NCBI GenBank assembly: GCA_024236415.1
Contig: JACKKN010000004.1
Location: forward strand, 1-64,000
DNA from: Hyphomicrobiales bacterium
Lineage (GTDB): Bacteria > Pseudomonadota > Alphaproteobacteria > Rhodospirillales > JACKKN01
Direction: 5' to 3'
Length of the DNA stretch: 64,000 nt
This document shows, piece after piece, positions 47,520 through 55,787 of this stretch (position 1 is the first letter of the stretch; each line of letters begins with the position of its first letter). The notes under the pieces were generated by a model. That model did not search any database, was not told where the DNA came from, and was given only the letters and a program-made list of their open reading frames with translations. The position numbers were made by a program, and so were the translations under genes.

Positions 47520-48149
47520 TCACGCGGCCGCCGCCAGGGCGACCACCAGCACGGCGATGGCCGCGACCCAGGACCCGGCCACGCGCAGGCCCACGGCGGC
47601 GGCCGGCCGCGGCAGGCGCCGGCGCAGCCAGCCGGTGCCGGCGGCCAGGTAGAACAGGGCCAGGTTGGCGCCGGCGAAGGCGCCGGCCAGGGTGATCCAG
47701 GCCGCCACCGCCGGCCCGCCAGGGTCCGGCGCCGTGGCCAGCCCCGCCAGTCCCCCCGCCGCCGCCGCCAGGGCCGCCACGGCGGCGCCGGGCAGGGGAC
47801 CGCGCCGCGGCGCCACCGCCAGCCCGGCGGCCAGGGCCACCAGGGCCAAGGGGACCTGGGCGGGAATCTGGGTGGGCGGGTGGTCGGCGGCCAGGGCCCA
47901 GGCCAGGACCAGGCCGAGGCCGTCGCCCAGGGCGAAGGCGCCCCAGGCCCGCGCCAGCCCGGCCGGCCGGCCCTGCCCCAGGACCAGGCCCAGGGCGACC
48001 AGGGCCAGCACCGGCGCCGGCGCGGTCAGGGGGTGCAGCAGGCCGACCCCGAACCCGGCGGCGCCGGGCACGGCGCCGTGGGCCCAGGCGGCGCCGGGCG
48101 CCAGCAGGGCCGCGGCCAGGACCGCGGCCGGGACGGGGCGCTCAGACAA
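47520..48149 (-). CDS. HupE/UreJ-like membrane protein, divergent paralogue
   Basis: The 209-residue membrane protein has a TTG start at 48149 inside the end of the upstream hupE, an 8-base overlap. A signal-like helix (about 8-23, ending AWAHG) and 6-7 helices follow, as in HupE. Where HupE has HPxxGxDH, this protein reads HPLTAPAPVLAL, so the metal-ligand Asp-His pair is gone. It may be a degenerate or specialised partner of the intact HupE. Very Ala/Leu/Pro-rich. Confidence 0.65.
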   Translation of the reverse strand: MSERPVPAAVLAAALLAPGAAWAHGAVPGAAGFGVGLLHPLTAPAPVLALVALGLVLGQGRPAGLARAWGAFALGDGLGLVLAWALAADHPPTQIPAQVPLALVALAAGLAVAPRRGPLPGAAVAALAAAAGGLAGLATAPDPGGPAVAAWITLAGAFAGANLALFYLAAGTGWLRRRLPRPAAAVGLRVAGSWVAAIAVLVVALAAAA

Positions 48150-48729
48150 GGCCGAACAGGAAGGCGAGGCCGGCGGCGCAGATGGCGCCGCCGCCGGCGC
48201 GCACGGCCAGGGCGCCCGCCGGCCAGCGCGCCAGCAGGCCCAGGGTGATGCCGCAGATGTGCAGCAGGCCGGTGGCGATGACGAAGCCGACGGCATAGGC
48301 GAAGGGGTTGGCGGCCTCGGGCAGCTCGGTGCCGTGGGCGTGGCCGTGGAAGATGGCGAAGGCGGCGACGATGGCGCCGGCCGCCGCCAGGGGCAGGCGC
48401 ACCGCGAGGGCGATCAGCAGGCCCAGCACCACGGCCGAGGCGGCGATTCCCGCCTCCACCGCCGGCACCGGCACGCCGAGGACGCCGAGCGCCCCGCCCA
48501 GGGCCATGACCAGGGGAAAGACCACCGGCAGCATCCAGTTGGCCGGCGCCCCCAGGAAGGCCCCCCACAGGCCGACGGCGACCATGGCCACCACGTGGTC
48601 CCAGCCCAGGATCGGGTGGCTGAAGCCGCTGAAGAACCCGCCGGCGACGCCGGCCTGGGTGTGGGCGAACGCCGGCCCGGCGGCCAGGACCGCTGCAACC
48701 ACCCCAATAAACAACGCTTTTCCGCGCAT
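48142..48729 (-). CDS. hupE: HupE/UreJ-family (putative nickel/cobalt) permease
   Basis: The 195-residue membrane protein has a signal-like first helix (ending AFAHT), the family motif FSHPILGWDHVVAMVAVG, and a second conserved IFHGHAHGTELP. HupE/UreJ proteins import Ni2+ or related ions for hydrogenase or urease. No such enzymes are in this window. The ATG at 48729 follows GGAGGGG. A second HupE-like gene overlaps its end, so the two are translated together. Confidence 0.88.
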   Translation of the reverse strand: MRGKALFIGVVAAVLAAGPAFAHTQAGVAGGFFSGFSHPILGWDHVVAMVAVGLWGAFLGAPANWMLPVVFPLVMALGGALGVLGVPVPAVEAGIAASAVVLGLLIALAVRLPLAAAGAIVAAFAIFHGHAHGTELPEAANPFAYAVGFVIATGLLHICGITLGLLARWPAGALAVRAGGGAICAAGLAFLFGLV

Positions 48730-48820
48730 GTACCCCTCCAAGATTGCTCGTCCAAGTTCCGCCGCAGACCCCATCCCTTAGACCAGGGACGGGGCCGGCG
48801 CAAGGGCGGCGATGGGTCGT

Positions 48821-49606
48821 TCAGAGGGAGTTGACGAGCTGCCCGCCGTCGGCGGCGATGACCGACCCGGTCATGAACGACGAGGCGTCGGAGGCCAGCA
48901 GCAGCAGCGGCCCGTCCAGGTCCTCGGGGCGGCCGAATCGGCCCTGGGGGATGCGCTGGACGATGACCTGGCCGGCCGGCCCCTCCAGGATGTCGCGGTT
49001 CATGTCGGTGATCACGTAGCCCGGCGCCAGGGCGTTGACCCGGATGCCCTTGTCGGCGAGCTCGAGCGCCAGGATCTTGGTCAGCTGCACCACCCCGGCC
49101 TTGGAGATGGCGTAGGAGGCGATGCGGCTGCCCTGGCGGAAGGCGATGATCGAGGCGATGTTGACGATGTTGCCGCCGCGCGGCGCGCCGTCCGGCCCCG
49201 GCGCGGCCATGCGCCGGGCCGCCTCTTGGGCCACCAGCCAGACCCCCTTCAGGTTGGTGTCCATGACCCAGTCCCAGTCGTCCTCGGTCACCTTCAGGGC
49301 CGGCTTGGTCACCGCCACCCCGGCGTTGTTGACCACCACGTCCACCGGGGCGCCGGCCATTTCCGTGGCCGCGTCGAAGGCGGCGGCGACCCCGGCGGCG
49401 TCGGTCACGTCCAGGTTGACGGCCTGGGCCCGGCCGCCGGCGGCGGCGATCAGGGTCACGGTCTCGGCGCAGCGGTCGGCGCGGCGGGCGGCCACGGTGA
49501 CCAGGGCGCCGGCCGCGGCCAGGGTGCGGGCGAACTGCCGCCCCAGGCCGCCCGAGGCGCCGGTGACCAGGGCGTGGCGCCCGGACAGGGAGAAGATGTC
49601 GTTCAT
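48821..49606 (-). CDS. Short-chain dehydrogenase/reductase (SDR)
   Basis: The 261-residue classical SDR has the cofactor motif TGASGGLGRQFARTLA, NNAG in VVVNNAGVAVT, an active-site Ser in NIASIIAF, the catalytic YAISK (Tyr-x-x-x-Lys), and a C-terminal GSVIAADGGQLVN. NAD(P)-dependent oxidation or reduction of a secondary alcohol or ketone is expected. It lies 17 bases downstream of a second SDR gene on the same strand, and both are opposite to an enolase-superfamily gene. The substrate is unknown. Confidence 0.9.
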   Translation of the reverse strand: MNDIFSLSGRHALVTGASGGLGRQFARTLAAAGALVTVAARRADRCAETVTLIAAAGGRAQAVNLDVTDAAGVAAAFDAATEMAGAPVDVVVNNAGVAVTKPALKVTEDDWDWVMDTNLKGVWLVAQEAARRMAAPGPDGAPRGGNIVNIASIIAFRQGSRIASYAISKAGVVQLTKILALELADKGIRVNALAPGYVITDMNRDILEGPAGQVIVQRIPQGRFGRPEDLDGPLLLLASDASSFMTGSVIAADGGQLVNSL

Positions 49607-49623
49607 GGCGGGTATCCCCTAGA

Positions 49624-50385
49624 TCAGGCGGTCAGGCCGCCGTCGATGACCATTTCGGCGCCGGTGACGAAGGCCGACTCGTCGCTGGCCAGGTACAGCA
49701 CCATGGCTGCCACCTCCTCGGCCTGGCCCAGGCGGCCGAGCGGGATCTGCCGTTCCAGCTTGCCGCGGGTGCGCGCCGGGTCGGGGCTGTGGCTCAGCAG
49801 GGCGTCGATCATGGGCGTCTCGGCGAAGCTGGGGTGGACCGAGTTGCAGCGGATGCCCGAGCCGGTGCGCGCCGCGTGCAGGGCCACCGACTTGGTCAAC
49901 AGCCGCACCCCGCCCTTGGAGGCGTTGTAGGCGGCCAGGTTGTGCCCGCCCACCAGCCCCGACACCGACGACAGGTTGATGATCGAGCCGCCCTGCCCGG
50001 TGGCGCGGATCGCCCCCAGGCCGTGCTTGCAGCCCAGGAAGGTGCCGTCCAGGTTGACCCCCAGGATCCAGCGCCACTGCTCGAAGGTGGTGTTCTCGAC
50101 GTCGGCGCTGTAGGCGACCCCGGCGCTGTTCACCAGGATGTGCAGGCCGCCGAAGGCGGCCACGGCCTGGGCCACCACCCGTTTCCAGTCGTCCTCGTTG
50201 GTCACGTCGTGGGCGGCGGCGATGGCCGCGCCGCCCATGTCGGCGGCGACCCGGGCGGCGCCGTCGCCGTCCAGGTCGGTCAGCAGCACCCGCGCGCCCT
50301 CGGCCGCCAGCAGCCGCGCCGAGGCCGCGCCCAGGCCCGAGGCGGCGCCGGTGACCAGCGCCGCCTTGCCGTCAACTCGTCCCAT
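49624..50385 (-). CDS. Short-chain dehydrogenase/reductase (SDR)
   Basis: The 253-residue classical SDR starts at the ATG at 50385, behind GGAGGAG. TGAASGLGAASARLLA binds the dinucleotide, and NSAG, INLSSVSG and YNASK are the catalytic set; the end FVTGAEMVIDGG is canonical. The sequence resembles the cyclohexanol/3-hydroxysteroid dehydrogenase-like group. It is the first of two co-directional SDR genes and is divergent from the enolase-superfamily gene, suggesting a shared sugar-acid or hydroxyacid catabolic unit. Confidence 0.9.
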   Translation of the reverse strand: MGRVDGKAALVTGAASGLGAASARLLAAEGARVLLTDLDGDGAARVAADMGGAAIAAAHDVTNEDDWKRVVAQAVAAFGGLHILVNSAGVAYSADVENTTFEQWRWILGVNLDGTFLGCKHGLGAIRATGQGGSIINLSSVSGLVGGHNLAAYNASKGGVRLLTKSVALHAARTGSGIRCNSVHPSFAETPMIDALLSHSPDPARTRGKLERQIPLGRLGQAEEVAAMVLYLASDESAFVTGAEMVIDGGLTA

Positions 50386-50466
50386 GGTGGATACTCCTCC
50401 CGGCTTGTTTTGCCGCATGATGCCCCTCCCGGGCGCCCGGGACAATCCCGCAGACGGAGAACCGCC

Positions 50467-51576
50467 ATGGCCGCGACCCCGACCGCCACCCAAGCCTGCG
50501 ACCCGCCCCTGACCGTGCGCGCGGTCGAGGCCCGGGCCGTCAACGCGCCCCTGGCACGGCCGGTGCGCACCGCCGTCGGCGCGGTGGAGACGGCGCCCCT
50601 GGTGCTGATTGACATCCACACCGAGGAGGGGGTGACGGGGCGCGCCTACATCTTCGGCTACGCGCCGCTGACGCTGGCGCCCCTGCGCTCGTTCCTGGCC
50701 AACGCCGGCGAGCTGCTGGTGGGGCAGCCGGTGGCGCCGGCGGCCCAGGCCCGGGCCTTCGCCGGCACCTTCCGCCTGCTCGGCCGCCAGGGCCTGGTGG
50801 GCATGGCCCTGGCCGGCCTGGACATGGCCCTGTGGGACGCCGTGGGCCGCGCCGCCGGACGCTCGGTGGCCGCCCTGCTGGGCGGCGCCTGCCGGCCCCT
50901 GCCGGCCTACGACAGCTATGGCAGCGTCGACCCGGCCAAGGACCGCAAGGCCCTGCAGCGGTCCCTGGCGCAGGGCTTCAAGGCGATCAAGATCAAGCTG
51001 GGCGGCGCCGGCCTGGACCGCGACATCCAGGTGGTGGCCGGGGTGCGCGAGGTGATCGGCGACGACGTGGCCCTGATGGTGGACTACAACCAGTCCCTGG
51101 GCGTGGCCGAGGCGGTGCGCCGCATCGACGCCCTGGAGGAGTTCGACCTGGCCTGGGTCGAGGAGCCGGTGCCGGCCGAGGACCTGGCCGGCCACGCCGA
51201 GGTGCGCGCCGCCACCGGCGTGCCCATCCAGACCGGCGAGAACTGGTGGTTCACCACCGACATGGCCAAGGCCATCGCCGCCGGGGCCTGCGACTACGCC
51301 ATGCCCGACATCATGAAGATCGGCGGCGTCACCGGCTGGCTGGGCGCCATGGGCCAGGCCGAGGCGGCGTCCATGCCGGTGTCGAGCCACCTGTTCATCG
51401 AGGCCAGCGCCCACGTCCTGGCCGTGACCCCGACCGCGCACTGGCTGGAATTCCTGGACGTGGCCGAGGCCGTGCGCCGCGAGCCCATCGCGGTGACCGA
51501 CGGCACCGTCACCGCCCGCGGCCCGGGCCTGGGCCTGGAATGGGACGAGGCGGCGGTGGAACGGTACCGCTACTGA
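50467..51576 (+). CDS. Enolase-superfamily racemase/dehydratase (mandelate racemase-like)
   Basis: The 369-residue mandelate racemase/muconate lactonizing enzyme-type protein has an N-terminal capping domain and a barrel with the expected catalytic set. These are the KxK pair in FKAIKIKLGG, metal ligands Asp in LMVDYNQS, Glu in WVEEPV and Glu in TGENWW, and the catalytic His in SSHLFIEA. This fits proton abstraction alpha to a carboxylate in mandelate-, gluconate- or lactone-type substrates. The two divergent SDR genes may process the product. The specific substrate cannot be inferred. Confidence 0.9.
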   Translation: MAATPTATQACDPPLTVRAVEARAVNAPLARPVRTAVGAVETAPLVLIDIHTEEGVTGRAYIFGYAPLTLAPLRSFLANAGELLVGQPVAPAAQARAFAGTFRLLGRQGLVGMALAGLDMALWDAVGRAAGRSVAALLGGACRPLPAYDSYGSVDPAKDRKALQRSLAQGFKAIKIKLGGAGLDRDIQVVAGVREVIGDDVALMVDYNQSLGVAEAVRRIDALEEFDLAWVEEPVPAEDLAGHAEVRAATGVPIQTGENWWFTTDMAKAIAAGACDYAMPDIMKIGGVTGWLGAMGQAEAASMPVSSHLFIEASAHVLAVTPTAHWLEFLDVAEAVRREPIAVTDGTVTARGPGLGLEWDEAAVERYRY

Positions 51577-51689
51577 CCCCGTCCCCGCCCCGCGGCAGCA
51601 GGGAACCGGGCCGGCCGCCGCCGCGGCCGTCGTCGGCGGGGGCCGTCTGTGCGATTCCATTGGGACGCGAAAGGTTCTAGGTTCCGGCC

Positions 51690-52382
51690 ATGGCGCAGAT
51701 CATCGTCGTCGAACACCGGGACTACCCGGCGCCGGACAGGGGGCAGACGCACCTGGCGGCGCGGGGGTTCGAGGTGCGCCGGGTCGGGCCGTTCCGCGGC
51801 GAGGCCCTGCCCCAGGTGGGGGAGGGGACCGCCGGGGTGCTGATCATGGGCGGGCCGCAGTTCGTCACCCACCTGGACGAGGCCCCCTACCTGCGCGACG
51901 AGATGGCCTTCGCCGGCCGGGTCATGGCGGCGGGGGTGCCGCTGCTGGGCATCTGCCTCGGCGCCCAGCTCATCGCCGCCCTGCACGGGGCGCGGGTGGC
52001 GGCCCATCCCCAGGGCAAGGTGGCCTTCGGCTACTACCCGGTGCACCCCACGGCGGCGGGGCGCGGGATGGTTCCCGAGGGCCTGGAGGTGCCGGCCGGC
52101 AACATCCAGGGCTTCGACCTGCCGCCGGGGGCCGAGCTGCTGGCCGGCGGCGAGATCTTCCCCCACCAGGCCTACCGCCTGGGCGCGCGGACCTGCGGCT
52201 TCCAGTTCCACCCCGAGGTCACCCGCCCGATCCTGGACCAGTGGCAGCGCACCATGGCGGCCCAGTACGGCCGCCCCGGGGCGCAGACCCGGGCGCAGCA
52301 GGACGCCGGCTTCGCCCGGTACGACGCCGCCCTGCATGCCTGGTACACGGGGTTCCTGGACCGCTTCTTCGGCGCCCCCTAG
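51690..52382 (+). CDS. Class I glutamine amidotransferase-like protein
   Basis: This 230-residue stand-alone GATase1-fold protein has a nucleophile Cys in LLGICLGAQLIAAL and a His/Glu pair in FQFHPEVT. This completes the catalytic triad seen in GMP synthase-like amidotransferases. No synthetase domain is fused. In stand-alone members, the acceptor is often gamma-glutamyl or unknown. It is followed directly by the second copy of the 157-bp dispersed repeat. Confidence 0.88.
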   Translation: MAQIIVVEHRDYPAPDRGQTHLAARGFEVRRVGPFRGEALPQVGEGTAGVLIMGGPQFVTHLDEAPYLRDEMAFAGRVMAAGVPLLGICLGAQLIAALHGARVAAHPQGKVAFGYYPVHPTAAGRGMVPEGLEVPAGNIQGFDLPPGAELLAGGEIFPHQAYRLGARTCGFQFHPEVTRPILDQWQRTMAAQYGRPGAQTRAQQDAGFARYDAALHAWYTGFLDRFFGAP

Positions 52383-52538
52383 CAGGGCTGCCGAAAAAGG
52401 CACCGTGCCCGGCGTCATCGCCTTCGAGGCCCGCGTTGCGGGCGCCTCAGGCTGAGGTTTTTCAAGAGGTTGCCGACTCTCCGCCTCGCCCTGAGGTGCG
52501 AGCGGCGCGAGCCTCGAAGGGCCATGACGGGTTTTTCA
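52382..52538 (-). repeat. Dispersed 157-bp intergenic repeat, copy 2 (inverted)
   Basis: This 157-base segment matches, in reverse complement, 17634-17790, including an identical 23-base core at 52443-52465. It begins with the stop of the amidotransferase gene and ends 9 bases before the stop of the small membrane protein gene. Both copies are 3' to genes and hairpin-rich, and lie about 35 kb apart in opposite orientation. Confidence 0.85.
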
Positions 52539-52546
52539 ATATCCTT

Positions 52547-52735
52547 TTATTCCCGCCCGCGCCCGGAGTCCCTGCGCCGCCGGATGGCGGCGGCAAGGGC
52601 GTCCGCCGCCAGGCGCAGCAGCACCACGTAGACCACCGCCACGGCGACGAAGGCCAGGGGCGGCAGGGCCCCCTTGAGGGGATAGTAGGCGGCCAGCAGG
52701 GGCACCAGGCCGACCATGAAGATGATCCAGGTCAC
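52547..52735 (-). CDS. Small membrane protein of unknown function
   Basis: The 62-residue protein has two hydrophobic stretches, WIIFMVGLVPLLAAYYP and LAFVAVAVVYVVLLRLA, and a basic C-terminal RRRRDSGRGRE. It is probably an inner-membrane protein with two passes. No family is recognised. The ATG at 52735 lies 25 bases downstream of the zinc-ribbon gene on the same strand. Confidence 0.65.
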   Translation of the reverse strand: MTWIIFMVGLVPLLAAYYPLKGALPPLAFVAVAVVYVVLLRLAADALAAAIRRRRDSGRGRE

Positions 52736-52760
52736 GGGCCGGCCATGGGCGCCGCGCCGC

Positions 52761-52967
52761 CTATCCGGCCGCCGCGGCCGCCCGCTTCTTCAGCAGCAGG
52801 TCGTGGTGGTGCGAGCCCTCGCGCAGCATCTTGGCGCCGCAGGCCGGGCAGCGCGCGTCCTGGCAGGGCACGCCCTTCTGGTGGGGGATGCGGGTGTCGC
52901 ACTTGGGGCAGATGCAGGCGCCGGCTTCGGCGGCGCCGTGGTGGCCCATGTCGTGACGTCGTTCCAT
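52761..52967 (-). CDS. Small zinc-ribbon protein
   Basis: The 68-residue protein has paired Cys knuckles CPKCDTRIPHQ and CPACGAKMLREG, typical of a zinc ribbon or rubredoxin-like metal site, and a His-rich loop. The function is unknown, but similar short CxxC-CxxC proteins are widespread. It is downstream of the cytoplasmic cyclophilin gene on the same strand and upstream of the small membrane protein. Confidence 0.75.
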   Translation of the reverse strand: MERRHDMGHHGAAEAGACICPKCDTRIPHQKGVPCQDARCPACGAKMLREGSHHHDLLLKKRAAAAAG

Positions 52968-53006
52968 GTTGTTCGTTCTCCTTTTTCTTGTTTGGCGTCC
53001 GGTGCT

Positions 53007-53492
53007 TTAGTCCGCCGCGTCGGCGGCCACGCGCAGGCTGACGATGCGGTCCGGGTCCTCCACGGCGCCATTGCCGCGGGCGCTGCCGCGCTTGATGGCG
53101 TCCACGTGGTCCATGCCGGTGGTCACCTGGCCCCATACCGTGTACTGGCCGTTCAGGTGCGGGGTCGGCTGGAAGCAGATGAACCATTGCGAATCGGCGC
53201 TGTCGGGCATGGCCGAGCGGGCCATGCCGCAGGTGCCGCGCAGGAACTGGCCGTGGTTGAACTCGGCGTCCAGCTTGCGCCCCGAGCCGCCGGTGCCGTC
53301 GCCCCGGGGGTCGCCGGTCTGCGCCATGAAGCCGTCGATGACCCGGTGGAAGGCGAGGCCGTCGTAGAAGCCCTCGCGGGCCAGCTCCTTGATGCGGGCG
53401 ACGTGGTTGGGCGCCAGGTCGGGGCGCATCTCGATCACCACGCGGCCGTCCTTCAGGTCCATGTGCAGGGTGTTTTCCAGGTCTTCGGCCAT
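53007..53492 (-). CDS. ppiB: Cytoplasmic cyclophilin-type peptidyl-prolyl isomerase
   Basis: The 161-residue cyclophilin lacks a signal peptide and is therefore cytoplasmic. GFYDGLAFHRVIDGFMAQ, DGTGGSGRKLDAEF, SQWFICFQPTPHLNGQYTVWG and VTTGMDHVDAI match the family active-site region. It shares long identical stretches with the exported cyclophilin gene just upstream, so the pair looks like a tandem duplication with divergence of targeting. Confidence 0.93.
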   Translation of the reverse strand: MAEDLENTLHMDLKDGRVVIEMRPDLAPNHVARIKELAREGFYDGLAFHRVIDGFMAQTGDPRGDGTGGSGRKLDAEFNHGQFLRGTCGMARSAMPDSADSQWFICFQPTPHLNGQYTVWGQVTTGMDHVDAIKRGSARGNGAVEDPDRIVSLRVAADAAD

Positions 53493-53513
53493 CGGTGTTC
53501 TCCCGGTCCGGTG

Positions 53514-54068
53514 TTAGTTCTTGACGTCGGCGGCGACCCGCATGCGGACGATCTTGTCCGGGTTGATCACGGTGCCGTTGTCGTTGGGATTGCCGCGCTT
53601 GATGTTGCCGACGAATCCCATGCCCTTGGTCACCTTGCCCCAGACCGTGTACTTGCCGTCCAGGTGGCGGGTGCGGGCGTAGCAGATGAAGAACTGGGAA
53701 TCGCCGTCGTCGGACACCGGCGAATGGGCCATGCCGACGGTGCCGCGGCGGAACGGTTCGTTGGAGAACTCGGCCGGGATGTTGCGGCCCGAGCCGCCGG
53801 TGCCGTCGCCCTTGGGGTCGCCGGTCTGGGCCATGAAGCCGCCGAGCACGCGGTGGAAGGTGAGGCCGTCGTAGAACCCCTGGCGCACAAGCTCCTTGAT
53901 TCGCGCCACGTGCTTGGGCGCCAGGTCGGGGCGCAACTCGATCACCACGCGGCCGTCCTTGAGGTCCATGTACAGCGTGTTCTCGGGGTCGCCGGCGGCG
54001 GCCGGGCTGGCCGCCAGGGCCAGGGCGAGCAGGCCGGCGAGGAAGGAGAGGATCGACTGTCTCATCAT
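53514..54068 (-). CDS. ppiA: Periplasmic cyclophilin-type peptidyl-prolyl isomerase
   Basis: The 184-residue cyclophilin has an N-terminal signal peptide (MMRQSILSFLAGLLALALAA, cleavage near AAAGD). The catalytic core has GFYDGLTFHRVLGGFMAQ, DSQFFICYARTRHLDGKYTV and VTKGMGFVGNI. It accelerates Xaa-Pro isomerisation in exported proteins. The mature part is highly similar to ppiB, which follows 21 bases later on the same strand. The ATG at 54068 is in a run MMRQ; the second Met is an equal alternative. Confidence 0.93.
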   Translation of the reverse strand: MMRQSILSFLAGLLALALAASPAAAGDPENTLYMDLKDGRVVIELRPDLAPKHVARIKELVRQGFYDGLTFHRVLGGFMAQTGDPKGDGTGGSGRNIPAEFSNEPFRRGTVGMAHSPVSDDGDSQFFICYARTRHLDGKYTVWGKVTKGMGFVGNIKRGNPNDNGTVINPDKIVRMRVAADVKN

Positions 54069-54187
54069 GCTCCGCTTCGTTGTCTCGGGGTCCAGGGCAG
54101 GGGTGCGGCGGCCAAGGTAGCCGGGCGGCGCCGCCGTTTCCAGTCCGCCGTGGTGGGCCAGTCGGGTGGGCCAATCAGGTTGGGCGG

Positions 54188-55252
54188 TCAGGCGGGGCGG
54201 TTGCGGTCGACGAAGGCGGCGATGGCCGTGCGCGCGGCCTCGGTGGGGCTGATCTCGCCGCGCGACACGCGGCCCTCCAGGCCGTGGACCACGTCGCCCA
54301 TGCCGTCGCTGTCGCGCAGCATGGCGACCAGGGTCTCGCGCACCTCGCCCCACATCCAGGCCCGGGCCTGGGCGGCCCGGCGCGCGGCCAGCTCGCCGTT
54401 GTCGGTCTTGATGCCGCGGAACTCCTCGACCTTGGTCCAGACCTCCTCGATTCCGGTGCCGCCCAGGGACGAGCATTTCAGCACCGCCGGCGACCAGGAC
54501 GGCGAAGTCGGGCGCAGCAGGTGCAGGGCGTTGGTGTACTCGCGCCGCGCCCGCTCTGCCGCCGGGGCCAGGTCGCCGTCGGCCTTGTTGACGACGATCA
54601 GGTCGGCCAGCTCGACGATGCCCTTCTTGATGCCCTGCAGCTCGTCGCCGCCGCCCGGCGCCAGCAGCAGCAGGAACATGTCCACCATCTCGGCCACCGC
54701 GGTCTCGGACTGGCCCACGCCCACGGTCTCGACGATGATCACGTCATGGCCGGCGGCCTCGCACAGCAGCAGGGATTCCCGGGTGCGCCGGGCGACGCCG
54801 CCCAGGGTGCCGCCCGAGGGCGACGGCCGGATGAACGCCTCGGGCCGCCGCGCCAGCTCGGCCATGCGCGTCTTGTCGCCCAGGATCGAGCCGCCGGTGA
54901 CCGGGCTGGACGGGTCCACCGCCAGCACCGCCACGCGCAGGCCGCGGTCGATGAGGTGGCCGCCGAAGGCCTCGATGAAGGTCGACTTGCCGACCCCCGG
55001 AATGCCCGAGATGCCCAGGCGGATGGCGCGGCCGGTGTGGGGCAGGGCGCGGCGCATGAGCTCCTCGGCCCGGTGGCGGTGGTCGCCGCGGGAGGATTCG
55101 ATCATGGTGATGGCCCGGGCCAGGGCCCGGCGCTGACCGGCCAGCAGCCCGGCGGCCAGGGCTTCCGGGGCCGCGGGGTCGATCACCAGGGGGGGCGGCG
55201 GGGCCGTTCCCGGGGATCCGGAGGAGGCGTTGGTCTGGGTCTGGGCGTTCAC
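54188..55252 (-). CDS. meaB: Methylmalonyl-CoA mutase-associated GTPase (MeaB/ArgK)
   Basis: The 354-residue G3E-type GTPase protects and reloads B12-dependent methylmalonyl-CoA mutase (or an ethylmalonyl-CoA pathway mutase). The P-loop GISGIPGVGKSTFIEAFG, VLAVDPSSPVTGGSILGDKTRM, the VETVGVGQSE switch and NKADGD G4 motif are clear. No mutase gene is adjacent. The start overlaps by four bases the stop of a small hypothetical gene, so the two are coupled. Confidence 0.94.
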   Translation of the reverse strand: MNAQTQTNASSGSPGTAPPPPLVIDPAAPEALAAGLLAGQRRALARAITMIESSRGDHRHRAEELMRRALPHTGRAIRLGISGIPGVGKSTFIEAFGGHLIDRGLRVAVLAVDPSSPVTGGSILGDKTRMAELARRPEAFIRPSPSGGTLGGVARRTRESLLLCEAAGHDVIIVETVGVGQSETAVAEMVDMFLLLLAPGGGDELQGIKKGIVELADLIVVNKADGDLAPAAERARREYTNALHLLRPTSPSWSPAVLKCSSLGGTGIEEVWTKVEEFRGIKTDNGELAARRAAQARAWMWGEVRETLVAMLRDSDGMGDVVHGLEGRVSRGEISPTEAARTAIAAFVDRNRPA

Positions 55253-55587
55253 GCTGGGTTTCCGCTTCCGTTGTCCGTGCCGTCGTCACCGCCGCCGAAC
55301 ATCACCCGTTCGGCCATGGCGCGCAGGGCCCGGCGCTGTTCCGGCGGCAGGCCGTCGAACACGTCCTGCTTGCGGCGCTGGATGCGCAGGGCTTCGCGGA
55401 TCAGTGCCTCGCGGGACACCGCATCCGCCTCCGTGGTGGCGGCCGTGGCGCCGCCGGAATGGGCTTCCAGGGCCCGCAGGGGGGCGTTGATCTGCTCCTC
55501 CAGCTCGCCCAGGGTGGGCGCCGCGGCCCGACCGGTCGCCCGCCGGGGGCGGTCCGCCTTGCGCCGCGAGAAGAGCTTGCCGAACAT
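55249..55587 (-). CDS. Hypothetical protein coupled to meaB
   Basis: The 112-residue protein has MFGKLFSRRKADRPRRATGR and a helical middle (EALIREALRIQRRKQDVFD). No family is recognised, and no signal or membrane segment is seen. Its stop overlaps the meaB start (ATGA), which implies linkage, and the reading frame is well preserved. A perfect 12-bp palindrome CGTCAATTGACG (55605-55616) lies in its 5' region. Confidence 0.72.
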   Translation of the reverse strand: MFGKLFSRRKADRPRRATGRAAAPTLGELEEQINAPLRALEAHSGGATAATTEADAVSREALIREALRIQRRKQDVFDGLPPEQRRALRAMAERVMFGGGDDGTDNGSGNPA

Positions 55588-55787
55588 GCGGGGTCCCCGG
55601 CCACCGTCAATTGACGCCTATCCTAACCCGTGGTATTGCCAAGTCCAGCCCCGATCCGCACCCGCCCCGCAACAACCACGGCCACGCCAACGAAGGGCAC
55701 CGGATCGTTGTACCCGGCCACGCGAGCGTCCTTGGTCACGCAATCATCATTGGAGCATGGACGGCGGGCCGTCCTATGTTTCGCGCC

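Noticed and set aside
48821..50385. Recent tandem duplication of SDR genes
   Set aside because: The two proteins share only generic SDR motifs, not extended identity, so they are distinct family members rather than a fresh duplicate.
55605..55616. CGTCAATTGACG palindrome as an FNR box
   Set aside because: The half sites are in the wrong order (TCAATTGA rather than TTGA-N6-TCAA), so it does not fit FNR/NNR. It may still bind another regulator.
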